This document shows, one piece after another, positions 1 through 22,215 of a DNA stretch of 64,000 nt; the first letter of the stretch is position 1, and each line of letters begins with the position of its first letter. This DNA is from Dillenia suffruticosa (taxonomy: Eukaryota > Streptophyta > Magnoliopsida > Dilleniales > Dilleniaceae). Location: positions 9,424,001 to 9,488,000 of the forward strand of contig JAVTVX010000010.1 in the NCBI GenBank assembly GCA_033439265.1. Reading direction: 5' to 3'. Below the pieces are notes generated by a model, which saw only the letters and a program-made list of their open reading frames with translations, was not told where the DNA came from and made no database searches. The translations under genes were made by a program, and so were the position numbers.

Positions 1-7813
<7,813 letters not shown>

Positions 7814-8135
7814 TTTTCAGATTTTTTGAGATCGAGGCTTCTTTTTCTAGTTTTCTCTATTGTTTTCACAAATCTAGATAATTTTTAAGAAAAATGGAGA
7901 TATAGGATTTAGGAATTTGGAGAAAGCGAGGAAGAGAATCTATTTCACGTATAGCGGAACAGAAATTTTATCTACTGCGGATTTTCCGATATTTATATAA
8001 TATTTGAGTTTCGAACAAATCACGAAGGAAGAGAGAGAGAGAGAGAGAGACGAGAATCACAATACCGATAACACCGAAGCTCAAAGATCAGATTCAGAAA
8101 CTAATAACCGAAAAAGAAGGAGAATTAGAGTCCCC

Positions 8136-8171
<36 letters not shown>

Positions 8172-8232
8172 AAACCGACTACGATGCTCTTGGTCCTTTT
8201 CTCCTTGCAGAGGAAGGTGTGGATTTTATAGA
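7814..8232 (-). promoter_or_regulatory. GLT1 5' leader and proximal promoter
   Basis: Read on the minus strand, two TATA-like boxes lie upstream of the start codon: TATATAAAT at 7999-7991 and TATAAAA at 8230-8224. The first would give a leader of roughly 150 nt, the second one of about 350-380 nt. Two CT-rich microsatellites (GA on the plus strand, about 8031-8052 and 8136-8164) lie between them, as is common in plant 5' leaders. The transcription start is inferred, not seen. Confidence 0.45.
8136..8164. repeat. (GA)n microsatellite
   Basis: An uninterrupted GA run upstream of GLT1. It reads CT on the coding strand and probably lies in the leader or core promoter. Confidence 0.9.
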
Positions 8233-9155
8233 AATGGAGAGAGAAGCTCCATGTGTGAATTATGGGACCCACTAATTTTTTTTTTTCAAGATTTCATTTT
8301 TTTTTTCCTTCCATTTTTACCTGTTCTCTCTCTTTTTTTTTTTCTCTAGGTTGACGTGACAGCTCAAAATTTTCTGTCGGCGCCACGTGTACAGTTGCCC
8401 TATGCGGCACGCGACAGCCGCTCACCGTGGGACCAGAGGGCTCATTGACACCCTGGACTTTCCTCAGCCTGAGCCGCGCTCTAGCTTCGGATCCGAGCCT
8501 ACACCGCTGTTAAAAAAACTGTATCCATATTCTGTCACGGGTTAAAATTAGGGTTTACTCTCCATTTTTAGCCGTCCCATTTCTATGGGCTGACTCGTGA
8601 CTGTTGGGGTATTTGGTGGCATCGGAAGGGGGTTGGTGGCACCAAATGACCTTTTTACCCTTGTTTGGTAATTAATTTTAATTAATCATGAAAAATTGGA
8701 TTGCAAATATTTAGAAAAGAAATAGTTGAAATAAATAAATGGAAAACATTTCCCCCTTATTCCAATTATATATATATATGCTGAACCATTTACATTATAA
8801 ATTAAATCAGACAAATATAATTTAAAAATTTTCCACATAAAATCAATAAATATAAAAATTTACTAATCGGTAAAAATCTATAAAACGGCAACATATCAAT
8901 CGCTATGAGATTCTATGGATCCAATGGAATGCCCGCCATTTGTACAGGATAAACTACTAATCATTTAATTTAAGTAATAATTATTATTAATTAATTAGGG
9001 GATTTAACTTTTATAACAAATTTTAATTACCGGTGACTTTATGGATCCCTCCCATGGAATACATGCGCCCACAATAATTTAAATAATAATTATTTATTAA
9101 CAAATTGATGGATTTACCTTTTATAACAAAATTTTAATTACCCGAGAGTAAATTA

Positions 9156-9161
<6 letters not shown>

Positions 9162-9194
<33 letters not shown>
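9162..9194. repeat. Poly-A run of 33
   Basis: A pure A homopolymer. It could be the tail of an old retroposed copy, but the sequence in front of it (9040-9160) shows no gene-like content and no target duplication was found. Confidence 0.85.
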
Positions 9195-9196
<2 letters not shown>

Positions 9197-12100
9197 GGGG
9201 AGGGATTAGGTCAGGGCGGTAGTTGGCTACCTAAAGTGACGAAGGGAATGACCTACGAAAATAGTGAAATTTGAAGATAAAAAAAAAAAAATGTGGCCGA
9301 TATGTGATGTGTAGGGCCCACTGATTCTGCCACAAACAGTAACAGTAGGGATGCGGCCAACGGTAAGAGGTAGTTCTTTTTTCTTCCTCACTTGACTTCC
9401 TTTCGTGGTAATAACTTTCCAAAGGGGGGTTTAAGGGAATAAATTGAATTTAGGGAGGTAGGGCTAGTAATGTTCCCTTTTTCCTATTGACATTTAACCT
9501 TGGTGGGTGAATATAATTTGATTCATTTCACACTTAAGAGCTAAAAGATACAACAGTAAAAGTTTCTTTTTTTATTTTGAGATATTAACTATTTTGTGTA
9601 TTTTGTAAATAATGAAAAAGATAATTCCTAAGAAGACAGCATCCATCGGTGATAACTTAAGCAGTAGAGTCTCTTCACTTCTATTCTCAATTTTTCGATT
9701 CGATTTTGTTTGGTTACATATTATTATATCAAAAAAATCTAAAGAGATAGTCTAGTAATCACATATACTCCTCCGATCCTTTCAAATATCAATATAACAA
9801 AAAAATAATAAAAAGAATAGAATTATAATAAATTTTCCATTTATAGCATAGCCACCAAATTCATTTACTAGGGTGATTCTTAATTTAATTTTAAGTTTAT
9901 GCAAAAATCGTTAAATCTTTATATAGTCATGATTATACCAAGTCATGAAAGAAAACAGTTGAAATCAATTATCTATTAAAATTAACATAACTACAGTTAT
10001 ATCATCAAGTGGCAGTCGGACAAAAACAGAATGCAAGATGTCTATGGAATGATCGGCCAGATAGAGGCTAGGGCTACTTCCTTCGCATTGGTCTTTCCTC
10101 ATGTGTTGGAGATCCTAAAGCGAATGCATCAGAAAAGTACGAGAACTAGGTCGATCTGCTATATCGAACCATCAAACCATTTTGCTGTTTAATGAAAGTG
10201 AAAATAAATTGATTATGGTCATTTAGAATAATTGATGATAGGGATATTATTATACTATGTATTAAAAAGTATAAATATTATGAGAAAATTACACTAGAAA
10301 TATCTATAAACGTTTGACCAAATTTTCTACAAACTTACTTAAAGCGAAACTTTATCTAATTATAATTAATTCACATTCCCAAAAATATTGAGGAAATTAA
10401 ATATTAGATCCCAGGTGAAAAAACAAAAATTGAATTTGTTGATAAGCATGAATCTCAACTACGAGGCAATAGAGACATGATAATATTATACCGAGACAAA
10501 ATCCAACTTTATGTACCTATACTTTAGTATATCTCAAATTCTTTTAAATTAATCAAAATATAATTTCAGATACCGATAATACGATAAAAAAACTATATTA
10601 GTTTAAAATAAAGTTTGTTAACAGTATTTACACCATTCTTTCCTCAGTTAATTCATATTTGCAACCAATAATACGACATTTTTTGACCTTACATCGGGAA
10701 ACAACGTGCGGGGAGTTTTATCCACAAAGCAGTAGTAGGCATTACCGAGGGGCAGTTATGCAAAAAAGGAAAAAAGTTTGAAAACTTCTATAGGGACCGA
10801 AAGCCTAAACCAAAATTATAAGGACTCCTTGTTATCAAAAAGCTCGAGAAGTACGGTGCCGCTGTTTCTTCGAGTTCGAGCGTGTGAGGCTCGAAGGTCT
10901 CACAGACACAATTCTGTGGGAAATGATGAAACTGTTTTCTGGTTACGTAGTCATATTCAACCACCTCCTTAGATAAAGTTTGGTCATCTCAAAACAAACA
11001 AAATTGAAAAAAAAAAAAAAAAGGGTTGAACAGAAAAACATGAGTGAGCTACTACCACCACCACACGCCCATCACCAACCCACGCATGGCGTTTGGTAGG
11101 TGGTCTGGACCGGATCCTGTGGCCATATTTCTTTTTTTTTTTGGATACATATTAAAATTTGAATTTGAGTCTATTATATAAAAAAGGATGAAAGGACCAC
11201 TTAAACCAAAATTCTTTAACAGTATGGAAACATTATAAGTAAAGAGATTATATATTTATTGTTCTTTCTTCGAATTTTACGGGTGTTTTTCTTTAATTTC
11301 TTGCTGCATTAACTGTACTTGCATGTGATCATCTATTGCTTGGTTGAAATTGGCCTTTGGATAACCATTTTGCGTGAAGCATCCTTAATTAAACTTTCCC
11401 ATCTAAATTTAGAACCGAGCTGAAACGAAATCCAGAATCATGGAAATACTTTTGGTGCAATTCTAAAATTAAAATTATCAGATCATTAATTTTATTTCAA
11501 ATCTTAATTATTTTTTTAAAAAAATTGGAATCAATACATTTAAAGAAATTTATAACAAGAATCAAAAAATAAATTTTAAAAAAACCACAAAAAGAATCAT
11601 GAAATCGTAAAAAGTCATAAAAATTTTCAAAATCATGAAAATAATTATCGAACGAAAAAAAATTGGAATAAAAACCATTTCGTTCTAGAATTAGAATTAG
11701 ACAAGAACTTTTGATTCAAGAATTAGATCCACACTATCATTCTGGTTCTAGTTATATTTCTTTTTTTTTTTTTTTTGATCAAATCAGATCAGAATCATCT
11801 GATTAATTTAGTTAGAAATTAACAATTTTAAACATATCGACTCTAAAAAATTTATTTTAAAAGAAAAAGAAAACATTATTTTCTTCTTATTGGGATCAAT
11901 ATTATTGAAACTAAGTTGAGAAAGGACTATGAACGAAAAGAGTTAACTCTATGGTGTAACTAAATTAAGCTTAGATTAAAAATGTGACTATCTTGGGTGT
12001 TATATCAATTTGATGTCATAAAAATTTTGCAGAAAAAAACATTAGAAACCATAAATATAGTAAAATAGAAGAGGACGAGATGTTACAGATGCATATCCTT

Positions 12101-12615
12101 ATCATGTGGGCAACGTGATCTGACGGTGATGAGACAAATTATGAAACATCACCATTCACCACACCACTGTTGTCCCACCCCATACAAAATTTCAAAACAA
12201 GTGAAGTGAGTTCTTTTGGACTTTCTTCTTGCTTTGAAAAGTAGATAGAAGATAAGTGTTATCATTTCCACTGTGAGAAAAAAAGGAAATTGTTGATTTA
12301 TTGCAACCTATAAAAGTGACATTTTCATTTCTTTTTCTTTCGCTGTATTTTCTGGACATAATTTTGTGAAAATATGATAATTTGTGTTCGGCCAGGATAA
12401 GGACGTCGTCTTTAGCCCAATTGGATTCCTACCATTTTTCAGCAATGACGTAATGTATATATCTTATCTTCACTAAGAAAACAACAATATTTTCTACAAA
12501 TAAATTTATTATATTTCTTTTTTTTTTAATAAATTTATGGAATATACATTCATAAAACAGTCATGGGTTCTCATTATTATAGAAAAAAAATAATTGTTTA
12601 ACTAAGATACGAGGC

Positions 12616-12664
<49 letters not shown>
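12616..12664. repeat. (TTA)n microsatellite
   Basis: About 16 TTA units. A poly-Asn ORF on the minus strand here is produced purely by this repeat. Confidence 0.95.
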
Positions 12665-12666
<2 letters not shown>

Positions 12667-12983
12667 GAAAAGATTGTAAAGTGATAATTATTACCGAAAT
12701 AGAAATAAATAGAAATAGATTTTTTTATAAGAAAATTATTAACCAAGAAAAGGGTATTTGTATTTCTACTTTCTAGAAGTTGGATTTATCAAGAAGGTTC
12801 AGCAAGTCGTAGGTTTGAAAAAAAATGAGGAATAAAAGGGCAAAGCAAATCACCGTCATAACAAGTTCCTTGTAAGATGCTACCATTACAAGAAGAAAAA
12901 TATTCAAGTGAAAAATGGAAAACCAACAAGAATAATTGCCGTTAAAAGGTATTCGGAAAAACTAAAAAGGATTTGAGGAGGAA

Positions 12984-13093
12984 GACAAAAATATAAGAAC
13001 ACGTGTCATATGACAGCTAGGCTCTAATAATGGAATCCGACAAAAATATAAGAACACGTGTCATATGACAGCTGCACTCTAATAATGGAATCC
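12984..13093. repeat. 55-bp tandem duplication carrying a G-box
   Basis: Two adjacent 55-bp copies (12984-13038 and 13039-13093) differ only at a few central positions. Each contains ACACGTGTC, a palindromic G-box/ABRE core, followed by ATATGACAGCT. No gene start was identified nearby, so a regulatory role is only a possibility. Confidence 0.9.
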
Positions 13094-13633
13094 AATAAGT
13101 GACCGTAATCCAATTCTGACAAATGAAGACCTTGTTTGTGCCCCCTATTTGTCAGAGAACCAAACGTTCATTATTTACACTACACCACCCAAAAAAAATC
13201 AATTTTATTTTTATTTTTATTTTATTTTATTTTCAACTGTCTGCTTCCATTGCCAACACATCAACAAGAGACGTGGGATTTGTCTTGTTGATCCATTGTA
13301 CTTTGTAAACCTCTCTTGTTTACCTTTAATGGAAGTTGGAGCTTCTCTCTTCCTCTCCCAACATATTGCCAACATGTTTTCCAATTATTCTTTAAGCTTT
13401 TCATTTCTTCGATGGAGTTTAGAAGAGTTTTCTAATATTCAGATTTAGCTATTAAATAGAAAGATTTTATTCAAAACTCTTTTTGATAAATTTAATATTC
13501 TTATATAGTTTGTTTAATGACTGAGTTACTCTTTATTATATAGTTTTAAAATTCAGAAAATTCATACTAAATAAAAAATAAAATAAAATAAAATAAAAAA
13601 TTCACATTTTCTATTTCATAAGATTCTACGAAC

Positions 13634-13674
<41 letters not shown>
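13634..13674. repeat. (TA)n microsatellite
   Basis: About 20 TA units followed by a T run. Confidence 0.95.
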
Positions 13675-13682
<8 letters not shown>

Positions 13683-14484
13683 TCTTTTCTTTTTTTTTCA
13701 TTGTTGACTATTTCTTGTTGGGTAAGTAATTCGATAATTGAAAACTTGCATGGAAACAAAGAACACTCACCTACCTTCCCTTTTTACTATGTTATAGAAA
13801 ATGGCCATGGCCGAGTAATAGTATTGCCTCCCAGTTTGGAGATTCTCTAACAAATAAAATAATAGCAGAAGGCAGCAAAGAGCTTAAGAAGTGAGAGAGG
13901 TGTGTCATGCCAAGTATGGGTCTCTATAAACTTTATACGATGAGCTTTCGCACTCATAGAGTCACTTTGGGGTATAGGGGTCCCATGACTCGAACTTGAT
14001 GGCACTTGGGATACCCCCTTGTTTGGCCAAGGAATCCTCGCTCCTCAGTTTTTACCTCATTTTCAATTGATTGGTAACTGACATGACATTGGAATTTAAA
14101 ATGAAAATGTAAAATAATTAAAATGATCTTGATTATTGAATGTTCTTCATGGGTATTTGCTAACCATCAAAATTATACTATATTAATTTTTTTACTTTTT
14201 ACTTTTTAATTTATTTAACTCAAATAAGAAAAGCTAATTTTAATAGTTAAATCTTTTTGAAAATGTTTTATACATCATCACTTTGCTTTAATAATTCAAA
14301 AGAAAATTGACCAATGCCAACTTTTTAAGTTCATATGAGCTACTCTCTAAGATAGCATACGAGATTTTGAAAAGAGAGTGTGACATTTATATAAACCTAA
14401 ATTTTGGAATTTTCTTCTAGGTTGTGGGATCAGACTTGGCTTTCATGATATATATATATATATATATTGGAATAAAATAGAGTA

Positions 14485-14645
14485 TCTAGTAATTATATTG
14501 ACCTTGATTAAATTCAATTCGAGTCAGATTAGACTTTTAAGAAATAACTTATTTTTTTTTATACACAATATTCAAATTCGAGATTTTGATTAAAAAATAT
14601 AAATATTTAATTATTGGATTAACCGGCATCTAATCACATGGTGCA
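14485..14645 (-). repeat. Probable diverged SINE copy, minus strand
   Basis: The reverse complement ends with the same tail region found in the better preserved copies at 51812-51988 and 63013-63189 (a TCGAAT-type block followed by a TTNAATCA-type block). No target duplication could be set. Confidence 0.35.
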
Positions 14646-17600
14646 ATGCTCTTAAGTTGTAAATGACCTAACCCTTACCTTACCTACTCCATGTAAGCAC
14701 ATTGCACCCCTAAAATTCAACAACCTTAGTTTTGTGGAAATTTCCTCGTTCAAGCATCCTTTAATTTGACCAAATTAATTGTCTACCCAAAAGAAGTTCT
14801 CTGAAATGTCTTTATAATTTCCTAGTGCCACATTCATTTTGTTCTTCCCCTTCCACCATACCTTAATTAACAATATTACCTTTGTCAAGTTTCCTCATAC
14901 AAGCATTTTTCATATAATAAGTAATCGTGTGCCCACATGAATAATGTTGTTATTTTCACAAACCTGTGACGTATAACAATTTTATAGAAGTGTAATGTTC
15001 AAGAATTCTATTCAAAAGTAAAGTTTTAAAAGTAATATTATCCGATTAGCTTTTTTAACAAAATTAATTTGATGATGCCACATCATGACTAATTTGTCTA
15101 TTGGACCATCATATTGTTTAGATTATTTTCTAATTTTTTATTTAGTATTATAAATAAAAATTAAAATATTCTTACTGCTTTAGGAAAGAATCGATTTGTT
15201 ATCATTATTTATTGCTCAAAGTTGCTTTTTTTTTTTTTAGAAAAAAAAGTAATAAATTTCACAGAATAAATAATATCAAAAAAATGAAGAAGATAAGAAG
15301 ATAATAGGACAAAACTCAAATACCGATGGTGAAAACCAAAAAAAAAAAAAAAAAAAGATACTCAGGTCATATTTTTCACACTAATATGCTTGGACACGAA
15401 TAAATAGCACCAAAATGGGTGTTATTTTCTTGACCTACTTTACCCTATCTAGAGAATGCAACCTTTGATGTGTTTCTTACATGTGTTCATTATGATCACT
15501 AGTAATATGCTTCTTAGGTATTCCAATCCAAATGAAAAGCAGAAGATGATGCTTTCCCACATTGAAAAAAGAAAGAAGGCTTTTCTGGGGTTCTTTGTAA
15601 GCGTATTAATTAAGCACAGGTCATTTAATTTAGTCAATAATTGTAGGATACTCCCAGCATTAAAGGGCAGATGGAGCATCACAATCATACACGAACTCTT
15701 GCCTCTTTCACTCAAGCACAAAGGATGTTCTTGTAATCAATTTTTTTAATCATGGAATCACTTTTATGACCCTCAAGCAGACTTTATCTTAGTCCATCCA
15801 AATCACCCCTTTTAAAATTTTCTAGTATCTTATGCCACAATAATGGAAAGCACCTTACCCTTTTTTGTCCTATGAAATGCCATAAAGGTCTAAATGCAAA
15901 TCTTTGAAGCATATTGTGACAAATAAATAAGAAAAAAATTGTTTACAAATATGCATTCACACCCCATTATTAGTCTAGTATTTTGTTAAATTTAGAACAT
16001 GAAGATTTAAATTAAAGTCATATCATCTCAATGACCCAAGTTTAAGGATTGTGACCAAATTAAGGGTTCGTATTTTAATATCCTCATCCCATTGTCTGGT
16101 CCCAAAAAAAAAAGAAAAATCAGAGAGAAAGTGACAGAAACGTATTTTCTTTCATACCCATTAAAGGAGAGAGAGAGAGAGAGAGAGAATAAAATGGACA
16201 TTTTGCATCATAGTGAGATGTATAATTAAGCATGTAATACTTATTAGAGAAAAAAGATAGATAATTGGAGAAAGAAAGTTGGATGTTGCTCACACAAGAG
16301 AAGGAATGCTCACCCCATCTAGAAATCCCAACTAGAGAAGGAATGTTCACACGGCTTAAATTGCCCCAAAAGAACATAACCATTACCCTCCTTTTTAACA
16401 AACCGATCATGTTTCCTGACGCATTCTCACATTTTCTTCACCACTTTTTCATTTGGTCCTATTCAATAAGCGTCGTCTAGGGCAAGACAATTGGCTACAA
16501 CATGTTATGGATTTTGATTGCAATCATTCATTGTTACATCCTTTTTTTCTCTTGTGGGTTTCTAAATTCCTCAATTTTTGCTGTTTGTGTTTTATGATTA
16601 GAACGTATGCCGAGGCATAGCTTTGCACAAAATTTGGGTTTTAGTTAAAATGTATTTACAAAAAATACACTAAAATCATTTTGTGTGAGTAGAAAAAAAA
16701 TCATTGAAATTTAGAAAGAATGCACTAAAATCATTGTGCAACAGATGATTAGAAGAGAACCTTTGATTCTTAGATTTAGTTCATAATCTATCTCAGAACA
16801 GCTTTGAATTCTAGAGTAGTTCTGATACCATGTTAGAAATTCACATATTAAAAATAACTATTAAAATAAAAAATTCCCATATTTATATATTTAATCAAAA
16901 GATTAATTTAGTCGATATGAGATTTAACATGGATAAAGAAAGAAAATGCGATTATTAAAAGTTACATATGTTCCTCCTAGTGATTTTTATAGGAGGTCAT
17001 GCTTTGGATTGGAGTGTTGAATCAAAATTTTCCTCCCATGGAAACATATAGGGGACAAGGTTAAAGTAGTTCTGTCTCTGAATAACGTAAGATGTGCTGG
17101 ACTAGGAAACAATACAAAGAAGGAGAAGGATCAGAGGAACACGAGGACTACGATTTTGATTTGCCTCAACCATGAGTCATGTGAACTTCATGTGGTGGTG
17201 GCCCAAAATCACTTCAATGCGAAAAAAAAGGAAAAGCTAGATCACCCACCCCACTCTTATATTTGAAAAAAAATAAATAAATTTTTAGAATAAAATAACT
17301 TTGTGCAACCATTCCACAAAAATATTTATCCTAAAACTTGATGAACTAATTATATTTTAACGCTTTTTTTTTTGGTAGAACCGAATACATTAGTTTTCTC
17401 TATTTGAAAAATCGCATTTTTTTTTCCTCTTTAAAACTAAGTATATTAATTTTATTTTTTTTAAATTAAGTTATTTTTAGTTTTATCTCTCTGAATACAC
17501 TGATGTTAAATTTTCTATTTGTACAAAAATAAATTTAATCATCCCCTTTTAAAACTAAACAATTACTTTTTTTCATAATTAATTTATTTTATATTTTTTC

Positions 17601-19581
17601 TCTCTAAATACATTAGTTTTTAGTTTTCTTTCATTAAAAAAACTAAATTTTATTTTTTTTTTAAATTAAGTATTTTAATTTAGTTTGTTATTTTATTTTG
17701 GAAGAAGGTTTCTTTTAACCAGGTTAAAGATGGGGATCCATTTACCCATTTTGGGAGTGCCATTACCTATTTTTTTATATATCCAACTTAAATTTTGCTT
17801 TCCAAATATGAGTAAATAAAACAAAAAAAAAAGTTACTTAGCTAATCTTTAAACCCCTTTAACCTAAATATATAATGTCAATTATAATCGGAGTGTGATT
17901 TTTATGACCCAATTAAAAATTTTTATTTTTTTTTATTTGCATAAATCATTGTACACTTAGTTAAGGTTGTTGTCATAAATCCTCAAGGTATCATCTTGAA
18001 ATATACATTTTTTTTTTGTAAAACCAAAAAAAAAAGGTTAAAAAAGATTATTTTCCTTTCATGGGGTATAGAATTATTTCAACAATTATTGCAAAATTTG
18101 TGATGATGCTTCTGCCAAATTGCAAAGAAAAGATGTCCCAACCCCGTTTAGTGCAATGACCACAATTTAGTTTAATTAATTAATTTCAGGAATATAAGAA
18201 GGACAACGATGTCTTACCCAATTTTAGGTGACACCCTCGTACAAGAAAGTTAAAGTCATTGGTATTTTTCTAAGTGGTGAGATGCATTTGTATAATACTT
18301 AAATTAGACTTTTGTTTTTAAGCATAGTTCTCATTGATATCAAAATACTTATGTCGTGAGGATAATATTGTAAGAAATTCTACATAAAATAGCTTTATCG
18401 GTCGGGAAATACTTTCTAATAACATTTTAGTGTTTATAGATTATAACCCATTTAAATAAAAATAGGAATTTTTCATGGCCCTCTCAAGTCTAGGGATACT
18501 TGAGAGAATTTCTAAATAATGAATCCAAGATTCAAAGTCCCCTTTTGAAATATATATATATATATCATAATAAATGTAAAATATGTGATTCTTTTGAAAT
18601 AATCCCCTTCCTGGTTAGCCTTAGATTTTAAGGAACTACAGTGCTATTCCCCTTTTCTCCCCCAAGATAAGAGAGGGTGTTCTCGAGAGATAGTTTAATG
18701 GTTATAATTTTTCCTTTCTAATATGATGATTTTATATTCGAATTTACGTATAACAAAAAAAAAAGAAAAGGTTCAGTGCAACTACACCCAAAACCAAAAA
18801 TAAAAAATGGAAAAATTTCAAATATACTGGTTTTTCTTACAAACGTGAGAAACCCTCGACCAAACACAGGAGAAAAATTAGAAATTTATATATAAAAAAA
18901 ATTAGAAATTACAAAGGTAGAAACATATAAATGTTTGGTTGGGGAGGTAGGTTTTGATACCAACTCACCAACCAAAACAATGGAATCTTAATACCTAAAT
19001 GTTTGTCAAGTCGCTATATGTTGAAAGCGACGTATAAAAACAGTGACCCCATTACCAATCACATCTAAGATTTGCTCTTTTCATCTTCTCTCTTGTTAAA
19101 TTAATCAAAATTTACTGTATCCGAACCTACTCTCTCTGATCCGAACCTGAGGTTTGGTATTGCTTCATTTACCATGCAAGTGAAGAGGAAAGAATCGATT
19201 ACATAACTTTCATCGACGTGTATTATTATTAAAGTATAGAGGAAAGGGCAAGAAAAGTGAGAGAAACTCTCTCTCTCTCTCTGCGTGGCGTTTTTCATGA
19301 GCTTCGGTTTTGTTTATTCTTTTCTCATCATCATGTCCAAGAAAAGGTGGGGACAAGAGTAAAGTTCAAAGTAGAGATTTTAATTAATTAACATTTAAAT
19401 GAATTAAAGATCACGCAAAGGGTATTGACCATAAGATGTAGATATTAATAAAACTCGGTTTTCATATACTAATATAATTTTTTTTTAATTTGAGATTTAG
19501 ATTTTAATTTTACTCGAAGGCCTGTAAAATTTTAAAAATATTGTAGAAAATTTAAAATTCTCTATTACTATTTATTTTTTT

Positions 19582-19618
<37 letters not shown>

Positions 19619-19979
19619 TTCTGCCTCCATTTGCTTTTTGTATATTATATTTGTATTGATATTTTAATTCACTAGGCTCAATGCATCTAGTAAAGAAATC
19701 AACCCAAAGGTGTTGGGGATTTTAAAATATCAAATGGGGCATAGAAAAATCATTAAACCAAACTTCTTACAACAAATAAAATAATAAAAAAATATTAGAA
19801 TATGAATTAAAATTTTGCATTGTCCGACTGCTTCGTCGATGATGGGGTGTGGTGGTGCTTTGGTTGATGCGACGAGTGAGCCAAAGAAAATGCATTGAAA
19901 TTAGGAAACCAATTAAGCAAAATTATGAGTTGGGACTTACAGTTATTTGTCCATTACCTTAATTAAAAACTCAATTACT

Positions 19980-20180
19980 TTTTATTTTTTTATTTTTTTT
20001 TATTTTCGTCATCAGAATTTAGAGTTATATTCTGATTGATCCGATTCGAATATCTGTAAAAATTTTATTCGGGAGATGACTTTTTTAATATAATTTTTTT
20101 CATTCATAAGTTTTAAATCTGAAATTTTATTAAAAAATTTAATACTATTTCTATTTCTCTAAAGTTTTATGATACGATGA
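19980..20180 (-). repeat. SINE copy, minus strand
   Basis: The plus strand begins with a T-rich run (19979-20006, the A-rich tail on the minus strand), followed by tattctgattgatccgattc and an ATTCGAA-like block. This is the reverse complement of the 3' part of the 177-bp SINE at 51812-51988. The 5' end is approximate. Confidence 0.5.
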
Positions 20181-21269
20181 CATACCATCAAACGTATGCA
20201 GGAGAACAAATGTCTATACCAGCTCATGAAAAGGGATACAAACAACTAGAAAACAAAAATTAAAGTTAGTAAAAAATCAAGTTTATCTTTCTCCTACGTG
20301 GGTGCATCAATTGTATAAATAATTTTTGTGTTTAGTTTGAACATAATTGGAGGCAAGTGTTTGACTTGATCCCTCTGTCTAGAAGAGGTACAAAAAGGAA
20401 ATATTAACAAAAAATCTATATATTTGTTTTATTCTCTCTCTCTCTTTCTCCAAAAACAGCTATTCGAGTCATTAAAAAATGTGATAAATGTTAGTTAATT
20501 ATTATTATACACATAGTGCTACACTTGTTACAATGAATTTTGGTGTTAGTTTCTACAATTTTTATGATTATTAATAGTAATGGATTTACCCCTTTTCAAT
20601 TGTGATCCAATAATTATAGATTTTATCGGAAACAATGATATTTGAAAAACGATTCGATAATTAAAATTTATATAAATATATATATCTATGGATCGTAAAA
20701 ATTCTCTTCTCTTAGATACCCTGAATTCGAAAGGCATGCAAATCCTCGCGACGATGATTCCGGTAGCCAAGATTTAAAATGTTAATGATTTTGTAATTAT
20801 ATGAAAAATATTCAAAAATTGTATTATAATTTAATAAATTTATTCATATATATTTTAAAATATAGCGATTAAAATTTTATCGTTACATGAGAAAAATAAA
20901 AAAATTATATTATTTACATTATTTTCGTTTTCATCTCCCCTATTGATTTCTTATGAAACTTGGGACATGAATTTTCATTTCTTTATCTTTTGTTTAATAC
21001 TATAAATTCCAAGTGACTGCATAAGAAAAAAGAACTTTTCAAGGTTTTCAAACCCAAATTGGAACATCTATTTAGTATTTGTGCTTGTGCACGCATCTTA
21101 TCTCATCTAAATTACAAAGGATTATCTCTTCACAAAGTTGACTAGTCGAAAATGCGGCGAATGGGCAACCTCATCCTTTTCTGCATTAATATTCAAACTT
21201 TTGTACTTCGGCGGAAATTAATACTCCAATTTATTGAAATGTCTCCATTGCGCAGATTAAAACCATACA

Positions 21270-21450
21270 CGATATTTTTTTTAACTATAACCGGTATCCG
21301 AAAACATATTTTAACTGATCTGATTCGAACATTTATAAGATTTTATTTAGAAAAAAAATATATAATTTTTTTTCATTTTCAAATTTTGAATCGAAAATTT
21401 AATTAAGAGATTTAATATTTTATCTCGGTCGATCAACTATATATCGATTA
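21270..21450 (-). repeat. SINE copy, minus strand, diverged
   Basis: The order of blocks matches the 19980 copy: T-rich start, an ACTGATCTGATTCGAA block near 21315, then TTTGAATCGAAAATTTAATTA near 21385, which corresponds to the B-box region of the family. The ends are approximate. Confidence 0.45.
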
Positions 21451-22049
21451 AAACCATAAACAATCGGTTTAGTGGTCCCTTTACTAAAGCGTTAACCATG
21501 GGAGACCATAGGAAAGAGATTAAAAACAACAAAAGTTAAATGCAATCTATGGTCCCTCGTCTATCAACCCTACATTAATGGCTTTACACTTAATTAATTT
21601 TCAAAAAGAATGCATTTTCAACTTTAATGTTTTGTCATGCATTACCTTTGCAAAAGAATCAAGTGGCCGAATGACGATTTAAAATCACTTTGGCTCAAAT
21701 GAGGCCAAATTATATGACATATTAATCAACAAACCTTAGTACTACCTTAGTAAATCCTATGTTTCTAATTAATATAACAACAAAAATGCGGCAACCTGCC
21801 GCGATTATCTCCCTTAAAATAAGTAAGATTTTGGATTTTTAATTACAAGGAGTGGAGTAAGATCCAAATCTAGCCCAGACATGGAATTGGCTGCGTATGT
21901 GCCCTCTGTAGAGGTGGAGGGGTCAGAAGAGCCATAAAGAGTAGCACCAAACACCACCAAGGACATTAATTATCTGACGTTCGGAAAAAGACTATATAAT
22001 ACAAGTCGACTCTCGTACTATTAATCTATCGTTCAAATCATAATAGAAA

Positions 22050-22215
22050 TAAATTTTTTGGTATAATTAATCAATATTTAAAATTATATTTCAATTAATT
22101 AAGTTCAAGTGTTATCGAATCCAATTAAAAAATATCTCTTTTAACATAATATTTTTTATTTTTAAATTTTGAATTCGATATTTGATTAAAAAATTTAATC
22201 TATATATATGCTAAA
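22050..22215 (-). repeat. SINE copy, minus strand, diverged
   Basis: Same block order as its relatives: an AATTAAGTTCAAG block, AT-rich centre, then TTTTGAATTCGATATTTGATT near 22175 (B-box region), then TTTAATCTATATA. The ends are approximate. Confidence 0.45.

Larger units (their letters stand above)
8240..12983. other. Intergenic, no gene seen
   Basis: AT-rich sequence with no ORF that looks like protein. About 8380-8480 is GC-richer (possible distal promoter of GLT1, containing CACGTG near 8392). It holds a 33-base A run at 9162-9194 and a (TTA)n array at 12616-12664. The short ORFs here are composition artefacts. Confidence 0.6.
13094..19979. other. Intergenic, no gene seen
   Basis: AT-rich sequence with (TA)n runs at 13634-13674, 14446-14467 and about 19586-19615, and (GA)n at 16168-16187. 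A T-rich degenerate repeat lies at about 17360-17700, where a phrase like aatacattagtttt recurs at roughly 120-base spacing. No ORF has recognisable domains. Confidence 0.55.

Noticed and set aside
12561..12746. ORF with a poly-Asn run
   Set aside because: It is the (TTA)n microsatellite read on the minus strand, with no other protein character.
15449..15749. Overlapping ORFs of about 90 codons on both strands
   Set aside because: Neither shows motifs or coding-like composition; they mirror each other.
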